The position numbers and the translations under genes are program-made. Shown in pieces: positions 15,303 through 23,083 of a DNA stretch of 45,830 nt. The notes under the pieces are model-generated. The model worked only from the letters and a program-made list of their open reading frames with translations, was not told the DNA's origin and ran no database searches. The stretch covers positions 1-45,830 of the forward strand of contig CAYUEN010000015.1 of the NCBI GenBank assembly GCA_964443745.1, read 5' to 3'. The stretch comes from CAYUEN01 sp964443745 (GTDB lineage: Bacteria; Campylobacterota; Campylobacteria; Campylobacterales; QNZT01). Numbering within the stretch: the stretch's first letter is position 1; the number at the start of each line of letters is the position of its first letter.

Positions 15303-16410
15303 TTACGATATCATCATTCTCGGAGCCGGAATAGCGGGCCTTATGAGCGGGTGGTTCCTGCAAGAAGCCGGATTGCGTACGCTGGTGGTGGAGAGAAAAG
15401 AGATCTGCGGCGGCGGGTCGAAAGCCGCCGGCGCCTTTCTCTCTCCCAAAATTTCCAAACCGAGTCCCTACAAAAGCTATCTCAACGACGCCTTCGGTTA
15501 TGCCGTCAATTTCTACGACCGACACTTTCCGGATCTCTTCAACCGTTGCGGGTTGTTGAAATTTCCGGTGGACGAACAAGACAGGATCCGATGCGAACGC
15601 TACGAACCCCATATCGATCTGCGGTGGCGAAAGGAGCGGGGCGGATACCTCTTCGAAGATGCGGGATTGATCGATCCGGCGAAACTCTGCGAGCGACTCG
15701 CACGAAAGCCGACATCGATCATCCGCATAGAAGATGGCGTACCGTTTTTCAAAGAGGGGCTCTGGCACCTGGGAGAGTATCGCGCACCCCGTCTTCTGCT
15801 GGCTACCGGAAGCGACGAATTGCCGATACCCCTGCCCTACTTGCCGATCAAACGTTTCGGCGGATATCGCTATGATCTGCGTTTTGCGACGATGCAAAAG
15901 CATAAGCACACTCTTTTTAAAAGATGCTCCGTCTCTCCCTTGTGGATGGGGCGCGTGGTCGTGGGGGCCACTTTTCAAAGAGGGTTGAATCCGGCGGAAC
16001 TTCGGGAGAGTGCGCGGGTGGACGGTGCAAAATTGCTCGATTGCGCGAAGGAGATCGTGCAGATGGAGGCGGTGGAGATCTTGGGATACGAATGGGGATA
16101 TAGGGCAGCGAGTTTCGATCTCTTTCCGTTCGTGGGCGAGGCGATCGATCACAAGGCCACTCTCGCCCGCTATCCTTCTCTCGCCACGGGAGCGAAGATT
16201 CCGCAGGAACGCTTTTTGAGATATCCGGGTTTGTATATCCATACCGCGCTCGGTTCGAGGGGATTCGTATTCGCCCCCTACAACGCGAAACTGCTGCGGG
16301 ATCTGATCGTCTCCCAAAAGAAAATACCGGAGCGCCTTTCGCCCGCGAGGCGATTTTTAAAATGGAGCCGAAAAATCAAAACGGCTCGATCTCGACCCGG
16401 TTGCCTCTGA
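15292..16410 (+). CDS. FAD-dependent oxidoreductase resembling the MnmC C-terminal domain
   Basis: A 372-aa flavoprotein of the DAO family. The FAD motif is IIILGAGIAGLMSG (7-20). GGGSKAAGAFLSPKISK (about 41-57) and HTALGSRGFVFAPYNAKLL (near residue 320) resemble the oxidoreductase half of MnmC, which removes the carboxymethyl group in wobble-uridine (mnm5s2U34) modification of tRNA. The methyltransferase half of MnmC is absent, so a separate partner would be needed. Another amine oxidase activity is possible. The start is a TTG inside the end of panE. The 3' end overlaps the convergent nfeD-like gene by 35 bases. Confidence 0.72.
   Translation: MRDNYDIIILGAGIAGLMSGWFLQEAGLRTLVVERKEICGGGSKAAGAFLSPKISKPSPYKSYLNDAFGYAVNFYDRHFPDLFNRCGLLKFPVDEQDRIRCERYEPHIDLRWRKERGGYLFEDAGLIDPAKLCERLARKPTSIIRIEDGVPFFKEGLWHLGEYRAPRLLLATGSDELPIPLPYLPIKRFGGYRYDLRFATMQKHKHTLFKRCSVSPLWMGRVVVGATFQRGLNPAELRESARVDGAKLLDCAKEIVQMEAVEILGYEWGYRAASFDLFPFVGEAIDHKATLARYPSLATGAKIPQERFLRYPGLYIHTALGSRGFVFAPYNAKLLRDLIVSQKKIPERLSPARRFLKWSRKIKTARSRPGCL
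16365..16387. terminator. Hairpin at the convergent gene ends, possible weak terminator
   Basis: GAGCCG (16365-16370) pairs with CGGCTC (16382-16387) around an 11-base loop that contains A/T runs and the TGA stop of the minus-strand gene. It lies inside the end of the plus-strand gene. The tail after the stem is T-rich only in part on the minus strand. Confidence 0.4.
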
Positions 16411-16795
16411 TTCTTTTGATCTTCACCCGCTGTCCTTCCGAAAGAACCAAATCACCCGGATAGGGATCCCAATAGGTCCCTTTATAGAGGATACGCCCCT
16501 CTTTCACGACCCCCTCGCCCCCTTCGTTCAAAAAGACATCTTCGTGCTCGGGACTCTTCTTGAAAAGCAGCTTCTTGGCCTTCTCCTTGAAAAGCAGCAG
16601 CAACACCACCGCCAACACCGCCCCCAGCGCGAGCTGCGAATAGGCGCTGCCAAACGGATAGAAAAGCGTCAGGATGCCGACGATCACGAACGCGATCCCC
16701 AACCATATCAGATAAAACGAGAGAATCACCATCTCCAGTACGATCAGCGCGATCCCCAGCGCGACCAGAATCGCAACGCTCAACGCCTCCATCAT
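16376..16795 (-). CDS. NfeD-family membrane protein
   Basis: A 139-aa protein with three hydrophobic helices in the first ~72 residues, then a soluble domain (about 85-138) that fits the NfeD OB-fold: GEGVVKEGRILYKGTYWDPY and VKIKRIRGNRVEIEPF. NfeD proteins of this short class pair with SPFH/stomatin proteins in membrane microdomains. Here the SPFH gene is directly upstream and overlaps by ATGA, which supports that partnership. The exact role in cells is unsettled. Confidence 0.88.
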   Translation of the reverse strand: MMEALSVAILVALGIALIVLEMVILSFYLIWLGIAFVIVGILTLFYPFGSAYSQLALGAVLAVVLLLLFKEKAKKLLFKKSPEHEDVFLNEGGEGVVKEGRILYKGTYWDPYPGDLVLSEGQRVKIKRIRGNRVEIEPF

Positions 16796-17727
16796 GCCTC
16801 CTTTTTCGTCTGCGCTTCGGTTTTGGCGAGAAACGATTTGAGGATCGAGAGCGACCCGATCAGTTCGGTCGTCTCGAACGGGACGATCACTTTGTCCTTG
16901 CTGGCGCTTCCTGCCAGGGAGTCGAAGGCTTTGATTCTGTCTTTGGCGAGCAAAAACTCCGACGCCATCGCATTTTCGGACATCGCTTCGTTGAGCAACT
17001 CCATCGCCTGCTTCTGCCCTTCGGCGATCCGCTCCTGTTCGTATTTTTTCGCATCGGCCATCCGTTCGATCGCTTCGGCCTTGAGGACTTCCCTGGCTTT
17101 GTAGGCTTCCGCCTCTTTGATCACCGCCTGTTTGTCGGCCTCGGCCTTGAGTTCGATCGCCCGTTTTTCTCTTTCGGCTTTCATCTGCATATTCATCGCC
17201 TCTTCGATCTCCTGCGGAACCGAAATCTCGCTGATTTCCACACGCATCACCTTGATTCCCCAGTTGGCTCCCGCCTGATCGAGCTCCGATTGGAGACGGG
17301 CGTTGAGACGGTCGCGATTGGAGAGGGTATCATCCAGTTGCATCGAGCCGATCTCTCCTCTGAGCGTCGTCATCGCGAGTGCCGAGATCGCCCGTTTGAA
17401 ATCGACGACGTTGTAGGTGGCCATCTTCGCATCCACCACCGTCACGTAGACCATTCCGTCGATCAGTATGTTGACGTTGTCTTTGGTGATGACCGGCTGC
17501 TTGGGAATGTCGATGATCTGCTCCCGGGTCGTCAGGCGGTTGCGGACTTGATCGATAAAAGGTATGATGATATTGAATCCCCCTTTGAGTACCGTATGAT
17601 ATTTTCCCAGCCGTTCGATCACCCACAGATCCGATTGGGGAACGATCTTGACGGCGAAATAGACGAAAAGAATACCGAAGAGTATTAGTACGATGGGAAG
17701 GGAGGTGACGGTGAGGGTGGTTTCCAT
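16792..17727 (-). CDS. SPFH/Band 7 (stomatin-like) membrane protein
   Basis: A 311-aa protein of the stomatin/prohibitin group, similar to QmcA. An N-terminal membrane helix (about 8-28) is followed by the SPFH domain: KIVPQSDLWVIERLGKYHTV, GFNIIIPFIDQVR and DNVNILIDGMVYV. A long charged coiled coil (about 180-250, with EREKRAIELKAEADKQAVIKEAE-type repeats) allows oligomerisation. Such proteins form membrane rings or scaffolds that affect proteases such as FtsH; FtsH is encoded elsewhere in this window. A CAGGAG site precedes the ATG. It is coupled to the NfeD-like gene. Confidence 0.9.
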   Translation of the reverse strand: METTLTVTSLPIVLILFGILFVYFAVKIVPQSDLWVIERLGKYHTVLKGGFNIIIPFIDQVRNRLTTREQIIDIPKQPVITKDNVNILIDGMVYVTVVDAKMATYNVVDFKRAISALAMTTLRGEIGSMQLDDTLSNRDRLNARLQSELDQAGANWGIKVMRVEISEISVPQEIEEAMNMQMKAEREKRAIELKAEADKQAVIKEAEAYKAREVLKAEAIERMADAKKYEQERIAEGQKQAMELLNEAMSENAMASEFLLAKDRIKAFDSLAGSASKDKVIVPFETTELIGSLSILKSFLAKTEAQTKKEA

Positions 17728-17779
17728 AAGATATACTCCTGTAGCGTTTGGAGTATTATCGGCTAATTTTACTTAAATT

Positions 17780-17805
17780 GTTTTGCGGGCCAAGACCCGC
17801 AAAAC
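17780..17805 (-). terminator. 10-bp perfect hairpin downstream of rpsR
   Basis: GTTTTGCGGG (17780-17789) and CCCGCAAAAC (17796-17805) are perfect inverted copies around a 6-base loop, starting 10 bases beyond the rpsR stop. On the minus strand the stem is followed by AATTTAAG, so the T-run is weak, but the place and stability fit transcript termination or 3' end protection of the ribosomal operon. Confidence 0.7.
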
Positions 17806-17814
17806 GGCTTTGAC

Positions 17815-18078
17815 TTACTTGAAATCGGCGAAGGGGTTTTCGATTACCTTCTTTCTGGTCACGACATACGGCACGATCGCGGCATGTCTGGCTCTCTTGA
17901 TCGCCTGTTCGACCATCTCCTGATGCTTTTTGCAGTTTCCGGTCAATCGTCTGGGCATGATTTTGTATCTCTCGGAGAGAGAGAATTTGTAACTGCTGGG
18001 ATCTTTGTAGTCGAGAAAATCGACTTTCGCTTCGCAAAATCTGCAATATTTTTTGGAATATTTTCTTCTTTCTGCCAT
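17815..18078 (-). CDS. rpsR: 30S ribosomal protein S18
   Basis: An 87-aa basic protein. The sequence RKYSKKYCRFCEAKVDFLDYKD at the N-terminus and the stretch PRRLTGNCKKHQEMVEQAIKRARHAAIVPY are diagnostic for S18; it even keeps the CxxC and the later Cys of the zinc-binding type. S18 pairs with S6 on the platform of the small subunit. It is the last gene of rpsF-ssb-rpsR, the standard order. Confidence 0.98.
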   Translation of the reverse strand: MAERRKYSKKYCRFCEAKVDFLDYKDPSSYKFSLSERYKIMPRRLTGNCKKHQEMVEQAIKRARHAAIVPYVVTRKKVIENPFADFK

Positions 18079-18110
18079 CTTCGTTTCCTTATCTTTTTCT
18101 TTCTATGGTT

Positions 18111-18578
18111 CTAAAACGGAATCTCGTCATCGTCGATGTCGATCTCCGGTATCTCGTTTTTCGGCTCGGGCGCAGGTTTGGGAGTCTGTGGCTGCTGATA
18201 GCCGCCTTGTGCGCTTTGTCCGCCGTATCCGCCGCTCTCACCCGCAGAGGCGCTTTTCGGATCGAGCATCTGCATATTGTCTACCGTGATAGAGTGTTTG
18301 CTGCGTTTGTTGCCATGCTGATCTTCCCACGTCTCGTAGCGAAGTCTACCCTCCAGCAACACCTTGGAACCCTTCTTCAGGTATTGGTTGGCGATCTCCG
18401 CGGTGCGGCCGAAAAAGGTGATGTCGATAAAACACGTCTCCTCTTTCTGCTCTCCGCTGCCGGATTTGAACCTTCTGGTCGTCGCGATGCCGCTGCTTCC
18501 GACGGCCGTACCGCTGGGCAGGTATCTTAGCTCGATATCCCGCGTCAGATTTCCTACCATGATCACTTTGTTGAACAT
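18111..18578 (-). CDS. ssb: Single-stranded DNA-binding protein
   Basis: A 155-aa SSB. The OB-fold occupies about residues 1-108 (FNKVIMVGNLTRDIELRYLP at the start). A Gly/Gln-rich linker follows. The acidic tail IDIDDDEIPF ends in the DxIPF motif through which SSB recruits replication and repair proteins. It binds ssDNA as a tetramer. It lies between rpsF and rpsR, as in most bacteria of this group. Confidence 0.98.
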   Translation of the reverse strand: MFNKVIMVGNLTRDIELRYLPSGTAVGSSGIATTRRFKSGSGEQKEETCFIDITFFGRTAEIANQYLKKGSKVLLEGRLRYETWEDQHGNKRSKHSITVDNMQMLDPKSASAGESGGYGGQSAQGGYQQPQTPKPAPEPKNEIPEIDIDDDEIPF

Positions 18579-18600
18579 TCTCTATCCCTTCGGTGGCGAA

Positions 18601-19002
18601 TCACTCGCTCTTTGCTTCCTCCGCAGGAGCTTCACTCTTCTCCTCTTTTGCCGGAGCCTCCTCTTTTTTCGCCTTTTTTCCGGAAGCGAGTTTCTCCCAG
18701 TTGGCGATCTCTCTTTTGTTTTCGTATTTGACGTTCAGGAATCGGATCACCTCTTCGGTAAGTCTGAGATTTCTCAGGATTTCCGCGATCGCCGCAGGCT
18801 CGGCCTGGTAGTAGATCACGAAGTAGTGTCCACGCTCGAACTTCTGAATCTCGTACGCCAGTTTACGTACGCCCATATCGTCGATCGATTTTATCTGGCA
18901 TCCGTTCTTCTCCATGATATCCTTGATAAAATCGAACTTCGCTTTGACCTCCTCTTCGGTCAATGTCGGCTTGAGTACGAAAAGTAACTCGTAATGTCTC
19001 AT
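18601..19002 (-). CDS. rpsF: 30S ribosomal protein S6
   Basis: A 133-aa protein. MRHYELLFVLKPTLTEEE at the start and the region MGVRKLAYEIQKFERGHYFVIYYQAEP (about 44-70) are S6 signatures. The last ~30 residues are an Ala/Glu/Lys-rich extension (SGKKAKKEEAPAKEEK...), common in this phylum and probably disordered. S6 forms a heterodimer with S18. A GGAG site precedes the ATG. The 5' leader is structured (see 19026-19074). Confidence 0.97.
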   Translation of the reverse strand: MRHYELLFVLKPTLTEEEVKAKFDFIKDIMEKNGCQIKSIDDMGVRKLAYEIQKFERGHYFVIYYQAEPAAIAEILRNLRLTEEVIRFLNVKYENKREIANWEKLASGKKAKKEEAPAKEEKSEAPAEEAKSE

Positions 19003-19025
19003 TGTTTCTCCTTGTGGTTTTGACA

Positions 19026-19088
19026 GCTTTTGCGACGCAAAAGCAAGGAATCTATAGAATCTGGTCGATAGATTACGCGCGGATTGTA
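19026..19088 (-). promoter_or_regulatory. rpsF promoter and two-hairpin 5' leader
   Basis: On the minus strand, TACAAT (complement of 19083-19088) directly follows the holA stop and is a good -10 box. The leader then has two perfect hairpins. The first has 7-bp arms AATCTAT/ATAGATT at 19068-19074 and 19049-19055. The second is a 19-base palindrome, 19026-19044, with arms GCTTTTGCG/CGCAAAAGC. S6:S18 is known to autoregulate by binding its leader in other bacteria; I do not see the published CCG motif clearly, so the mechanism here is open. Confidence 0.55.
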
Positions 19089-20069
19089 CTACAAATAAGT
19101 TTGAAGTTTTATTAAAGCGGAAAAGAGGTAGCTGTTTTTATCGATATTCACCCCTTTTTTGAGCGTATACTCCGCCTCCAGCAGCGCCTCCAGCACTCTT
19201 TGGAAGGTGGCGAGATTGAGTTTTATCGCCTGCGCGGCGCGCTCTTTGGCGAGATTGGGCGGCAGAGGATAGCCCAGAATCTCCTGGGCGTCGAAACGTC
19301 CGTGCACCTTGATATAGCTGTGAAAGAGAAAAAGCTGGGTGATGTAGGTCTGCAGGGCGCCGACGATCCTGATCTCGTCCGTAGCGCCGCTCTCCAACAA
19401 TCTGGCCAACTCCTCCCGGATATCCTCTTTCGCCAGCAGATGGCGGATGAAGCGGTCCATCGAAATTTCGCCCATTCCGTAGACATGGGTGTCGATATCG
19501 GCGGCGTTGATTCGTCGTCCTACCAACAAGAGCTTCTCCAGTTCGTTCATACTCAGCGAGAGATCTTCGTTTTGGACCAGAAGAAGGTGTTGGAGCGCAT
19601 AAGGTTCGATCTCAAGACCAATCTCGTTCGCACGCTGCCGAAGATACTGCACCGCTTCACGTAGATTGGGTTTGAAAAAACGGACGAAATCGGCATCTTT
19701 CTTTTTCGAAAAGGAGCGGGAGAGATCCTTGCCCGTCTGATCGGTGCCGGCAAAAGCGAAAAGAAAGAAACTCGTGGGGTTTTTCCGGCAGAGTTCCACG
19801 AAAGTGTCGAGCTCCTTTTTGGGGAGCTTTTTGTCATGGCGAATGAGGAGAATGTTGCGATCTCCGAAAAGCGAGGGTTGGGAGATGAAATTTTTCGCAC
19901 TCTCGTAGTCGTATTCGTCGAAATAGAAAGAGAGTAGATTCTCTTCTCCTCCCAGCCTTTGGAGCAACACCCCCGTATAGTGATCCACGAACCACGGCTC
20001 TCCGTAGAGCAGTATCGAGGAGGGGAGCGTCTGCGAAGAGAGCATCCTGTCCAAATCGCGCTTATACAT
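19089..20069 (-). CDS. holA: DNA polymerase III delta subunit
   Basis: A 326-aa clamp-loader subunit that opens the beta sliding clamp. The N-terminal AAA-like fold shows ILLYGEPWFVDHYTGVLLQRL, FYFDEYDYES, FISQPSLFGDRNILLIRHDKKLPKKELDTF and the segment LEIEPYALQHLLLVQNEDLSLSMNELEKLLL typical of HolA. The C-terminal part is the all-helical collar domain. Sequence divergence is usual for this subunit. I chose the ATG at 20069 (MYKRDLDRML), which overlaps the rnr stop by 8 bases. The open frame extends 20 codons upstream, but only within rnr. Confidence 0.88.
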   Translation of the reverse strand: MYKRDLDRMLSSQTLPSSILLYGEPWFVDHYTGVLLQRLGGEENLLSFYFDEYDYESAKNFISQPSLFGDRNILLIRHDKKLPKKELDTFVELCRKNPTSFFLFAFAGTDQTGKDLSRSFSKKKDADFVRFFKPNLREAVQYLRQRANEIGLEIEPYALQHLLLVQNEDLSLSMNELEKLLLVGRRINAADIDTHVYGMGEISMDRFIRHLLAKEDIREELARLLESGATDEIRIVGALQTYITQLFLFHSYIKVHGRFDAQEILGYPLPPNLAKERAAQAIKLNLATFQRVLEALLEAEYTLKKGVNIDKNSYLFSALIKLQTYL

Positions 20070-22014
20070 CGATTCCCTCGATCTGCGTGGCTTTACCGAT
20101 GATTTTGGCGGTCGTGATGTGGGCTTCAAGCAGCTGGATTTTCACTTTTTGGAAAAGTTGTAACTCCTGGTCGATCAGGAAGATGCGCGCTCCGACAATC
20201 GGCGCTTTGGTAATCGCGACGGGCACCCGCTCGGCATCGGTGATCACCCCTTCGACCTCCTCTTGTAGGTGCGCCCGTGCCCATCTGGCGTATTTGCGAT
20301 CCATAAAATCCCACGCCACCTTCGCCGCTTCACGCTCCAGTTCGCTGACACGGACCGCGACGATTTCGAGATTTTGCAGAATGTAGGAGACCAGTTTCTC
20401 TTCCTTCTTTTGCAGCGCTTTGAGCAGGCGGTGGACGATCAGATCGCTGTAGCGGCGGATCGGAGAGGTAAAATGGGTGTAAGTCTCGAATCCAAGCCCG
20501 AAATGGCCGATGTTTTCGGCGGCGTAACTCGCCTGCTTCTGCGCCCGTATGATCAGGGTATCCACCTCTTCGCGCATCCCCTTTTCGTCGGCTTTGGCTT
20601 GTAATCCCCGAATCAGCGGATAGATATCGTGGAGTGATTTTTCGTTGTAGATTCCCACGGCGGAAAGCTCATCGAGCAACGCTTCGATCCGCTCCTTAGA
20701 GGGCTGCTCATGGATACGGAAAAGCCCCTTCTCGAACCGTTTGGCCGCCGCTTTGTTCGCCAGTAACATCGCATCCTCGATCAAGGCGTGGGAGGGGGTC
20801 TCCGTCTCAATCGTCGTGGAGATCAGGTTTTGGTTTTCATCCAGCTTCATCCTCACTTCGGCCGAACGAAATTCGCACCCGCTCTCGAGACGTTTTTTGC
20901 GAATTTTTCCCAACACCTTCGCCAACGGCAGCAAAAAGGAGAGAATCGTCTCGTCGGTCGCGTCCTTGTCGCTCGTATCGCCGGCGAGAAACCGATCGAT
21001 CCGGTCGTAGGTATAGCGTCTTTTGGAGCGAATCACCGCTTCGAAAAGCTCCTCTTTCTTCACATCAAGCGTATCGGGATCGAGCGTGATCTTGAAGGTA
21101 TAGGCCAAACGATCCTCCCGCGGTTTGAGCGAACAGATGTTTTCGCTCAGCGATCTGGGGAGCATCGGAATCGCTTTGTGGGGAAAGTAGATCGTAAATC
21201 CCCGGCTTCTGGCTTCTTCGTCCAGCGCGCTGTTTTCGCGTACATAGTGACTCACATCCGCGATCGCCACATACAGAGCGTACGCTTTCGTGTCGAAATA
21301 GATCGCATCGTCGAAATCCTTCGCATCGGGCGGATCGATCGTACAAAAAGGGAGCGCGGTCAAATCGAGGCGCTCGGGATGCTCCTCTTTTCTGACAAGG
21401 TCTCCGTACGCTTTGGCTTCCGAAAGCGCCTCTTTCGAAAAGGCCTCCTTTTTGTCGTAGATCGCGAGAGAAATCTTTTCGTCCACCTTCGGATCGTCCA
21501 GCACGCCCAGCACTTCCAGAATCCGGGAGGTGGTGGAGTCGATCTTGAGTACCGCATGTTCTGGAAGTTCGCGCAGCGCTTTTTGCGAAGCGGCCACGAC
21601 GGTCGGCAACTCGGTCATAATATTGCGCGCGACGATCTTTCCGCCCTCTTTTGCAAGATAGACGACATAGGTCGAAAACGCCTTTTTCAATATCTGGACC
21701 ACTTTGGCTTTCGCCCGCCCCCCGCGGGTGAAAATCCGTCTGGCCAATACGATATCGCCTTTGGTGGCGCCGTTGAGATCATCGGGTTCGATCAGCAGAT
21801 CTTTGCGCCCTTCCGCTTCGAAACTCTCCAGATATCCCGTACCGCTTCCGCTCACATCGAGAATACCGACGCGGAATTTGCTATCGAGCCGCAGAAAATC
21901 CCCCCGCTCTTTCAGGGCTTTGAAACCCCGCAAAAGCCGCAGAACCTCTTCGTCCTGCCGGCTGATTTCGCTTTTTCTGATCCCCTCTACGAGTTTGCGG
22001 AGAAATGTTTTCAA
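20062..22014 (-). CDS. rnr: Ribonuclease R (RNB-family exoribonuclease)
   Basis: A 650-aa processive 3'-5' exoribonuclease for structured RNA and quality control. Cold-shock-like domains precede the RNB domain. The catalytic site is TIDPPDAKDFDDAIY near residue 229, with four aspartates that bind Mg2+. FTSPIRRYSDLIVHRLL (about 515) is another RNB signature. The C-terminal S1 domain is present but weak, and the long tail of E. coli RNase R (813 aa) is absent; such short forms are usual in Campylobacterota. The start is TTG with a GAAGAGGG-like site. It follows a small lipoprotein gene by 11 bases. Confidence 0.93.
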   Translation of the reverse strand: MKTFLRKLVEGIRKSEISRQDEEVLRLLRGFKALKERGDFLRLDSKFRVGILDVSGSGTGYLESFEAEGRKDLLIEPDDLNGATKGDIVLARRIFTRGGRAKAKVVQILKKAFSTYVVYLAKEGGKIVARNIMTELPTVVAASQKALRELPEHAVLKIDSTTSRILEVLGVLDDPKVDEKISLAIYDKKEAFSKEALSEAKAYGDLVRKEEHPERLDLTALPFCTIDPPDAKDFDDAIYFDTKAYALYVAIADVSHYVRENSALDEEARSRGFTIYFPHKAIPMLPRSLSENICSLKPREDRLAYTFKITLDPDTLDVKKEELFEAVIRSKRRYTYDRIDRFLAGDTSDKDATDETILSFLLPLAKVLGKIRKKRLESGCEFRSAEVRMKLDENQNLISTTIETETPSHALIEDAMLLANKAAAKRFEKGLFRIHEQPSKERIEALLDELSAVGIYNEKSLHDIYPLIRGLQAKADEKGMREEVDTLIIRAQKQASYAAENIGHFGLGFETYTHFTSPIRRYSDLIVHRLLKALQKKEEKLVSYILQNLEIVAVRVSELEREAAKVAWDFMDRKYARWARAHLQEEVEGVITDAERVPVAITKAPIVGARIFLIDQELQLFQKVKIQLLEAHITTAKIIGKATQIEGIDV

Positions 22015-22025
22015 ACCGCCCTCTT

Positions 22026-22205
22026 CTAAAACGGTATCGCCGCGTCCGCCGCGTCACCCACGCCGGAGATGGTGTCGCCCACCGCATCGGGTGCGACCAC
22101 GTTGACCGTCGCGCCGACCACTTTGAACGGCAGCGCCACGAGCGATCCCACGCCGCATCCGCCCAAAAAGAGCGCCAGAAGTGTCAGTAACGTTATCTTT
22201 TTCAT
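22026..22205 (-). CDS. Small lipoprotein, 59 aa
   Basis: This short gene reads MKKITLLTLLALFLGG, then Cys17 (lipobox LGGC), then GVGSLVALPFKVVGATV and a region rich in Val, Asp and Ala ending in AAIPF. It has a signal peptide II pattern and would be a membrane-anchored lipoprotein of about 43 residues after processing. It resembles a family of small Campylobacterota lipoproteins (DUF6726, from memory). An AAGGA site lies upstream, and rnr starts 11 bases after the stop. The reading frame, signal and ribosome binding site together make it very likely real. Function unknown. Confidence 0.85.
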   Translation of the reverse strand: MKKITLLTLLALFLGGCGVGSLVALPFKVVGATVNVVAPDAVGDTISGVGDAADAAIPF

Positions 22206-22281
22206 AATTCGATCCTTTTTAAAATTTCTCTATTTTAACACAAAATTGTAAAATATGCTCACGACTCTTCGAAGGAGCCCG

Positions 22282-22416
22282 ATGACGATCCACGAAAACG
22301 AAATCTTCAGCATCGAACATGAAAAGAGTGAAATACCCTGGCTGAAAATCTTCCCCAAAAAAAGCCGCAAAGAGTTGAGCGAATGCGATCCAAAAACCGA
22401 AGAGGCGGGGTTCTGA
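22282..22416 (+). pseudogene. N-terminal fragment of a HIT-family protein, 44 aa
   Basis: The frame MTIHENEIFSIEHEKSE, IPWLKIFPKKSRKELSECD, PKTEEAGF then stops. The IPWLKIF and KELS[ED]CD stretches match the beginning of the ~100-aa HIT proteins of Campylobacterota, as I recall them. The rest, including the HxHxH nucleotide-binding site, is missing: the stop TGA is followed at once by the thpR ATG. It retains a GAAGGAG site and a TAAAAT -10 upstream, so the peptide is probably still made, perhaps only as a leader that couples translation to thpR. A deletion that joined the HIT promoter to thpR is the simplest reading. Confidence 0.6.
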
Positions 22417-22911
22417 ATGCGCCTCTTTCTCGCGACGTTCGCCACGATTCCCGAATACGCACTGCTACAAAGACGTTTCTCCGACTCCCTGGAGGGCAAA
22501 TGGGTCGAGTCCGAAAACCTCCACTACACACTCCGATTTTTCGGAGAGCAGCAGGAGATCGAACCGATCATCGGAAAGCTCCGTCAAATCCACTTCCCCA
22601 GAGAGAGGGGAATCATCGAGGGGGTGGGGATCATGGGTGCGAAAGGGCGAAAAATGCTCTACGCCAAACTTCGCCACAACCCCTACGCAAAAAGTCTTCG
22701 GGCTCTGGATGCATTGTTCGGGACTCCTCGACGGCCGCACAACGCCCATATCACTCTGCTGCGTATCAAACGCACCAACGGAGACGATTACCGCAAAATT
22801 ATCCGAAGTTATCGTCATCGAAAAATCGGTTTTACCCATGAGCGTGTCGCATTGATAGAGAGTCGCATCACCGAAACCGGCCCCCGCTACACCCCGCTGG
22901 CCTATTTTTGA
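22417..22911 (+). CDS. thpR: RNA 2',3'-cyclic phosphodiesterase
   Basis: A 164-aa 2H-phosphoesterase (LigT/ThpR family). The two catalytic HxT motifs are H36-Y-T38 (NLHYTLRF) and H111-I-T113 (NAHITLLRI). MRLFLA at the start and a C-terminal TGPRYTPLAYF fit the family. It opens 2',3'-cyclic phosphates on RNA ends; its natural substrate is uncertain. The ATG directly abuts the stop of the HIT fragment, and no separate ribosome binding site is visible, so translation probably depends on the upstream peptide. Confidence 0.87.
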   Translation: MRLFLATFATIPEYALLQRRFSDSLEGKWVESENLHYTLRFFGEQQEIEPIIGKLRQIHFPRERGIIEGVGIMGAKGRKMLYAKLRHNPYAKSLRALDALFGTPRRPHNAHITLLRIKRTNGDDYRKIIRSYRHRKIGFTHERVALIESRITETGPRYTPLAYF

Positions 22912-23050
22912 AAAGTTACCAATTGTAATTATTCAAATAAATTGTATTTTTTACGGGAAATATTGAGTTAATGATATATTTTTATCGTTGTAAAAAGATT
23001 TCGATACATGACGATCCTTAAAAAATTTCTCTAAATGCCAACTTTTATAG

Positions 23051-23079
23051 TATAATAGTTGCAATTTTCGAAAAGGAAG
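23051..23079 (+). promoter_or_regulatory. Promoter and ribosome binding site of the subtilase gene
   Basis: A perfect TATAAT at 23051-23056 lies in an AT-rich gap (22912-23083). AAAAGGAAG at about 23071-23079 serves the GTG start at 23084. The rest of this gap shows no other clear feature. Confidence 0.65.
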
Positions 23080-23083
23080 CTTC

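Noticed and set aside
17752..17759. GCCGATAA on the minus strand upstream of the SPFH gene, a perfect sigma-28 -10
   Set aside because: No TAAA-like box lies 15 bases upstream; the overlapping GATAAT fits an ordinary sigma-70 -10 and the downstream genes are not motility related.
20788..22029. 413-aa open frame on the plus strand
   Set aside because: It lies opposite rnr, is Arg/Phe/Gly-rich in the way antisense frames of this genome are, and has no ribosome binding site or family match.
22912..23050. AT-rich gap before the subtilase gene as a possible origin or foreign insertion
   Set aside because: Only base composition supports it; no repeats, DnaA-like boxes or integrase remnants were seen.
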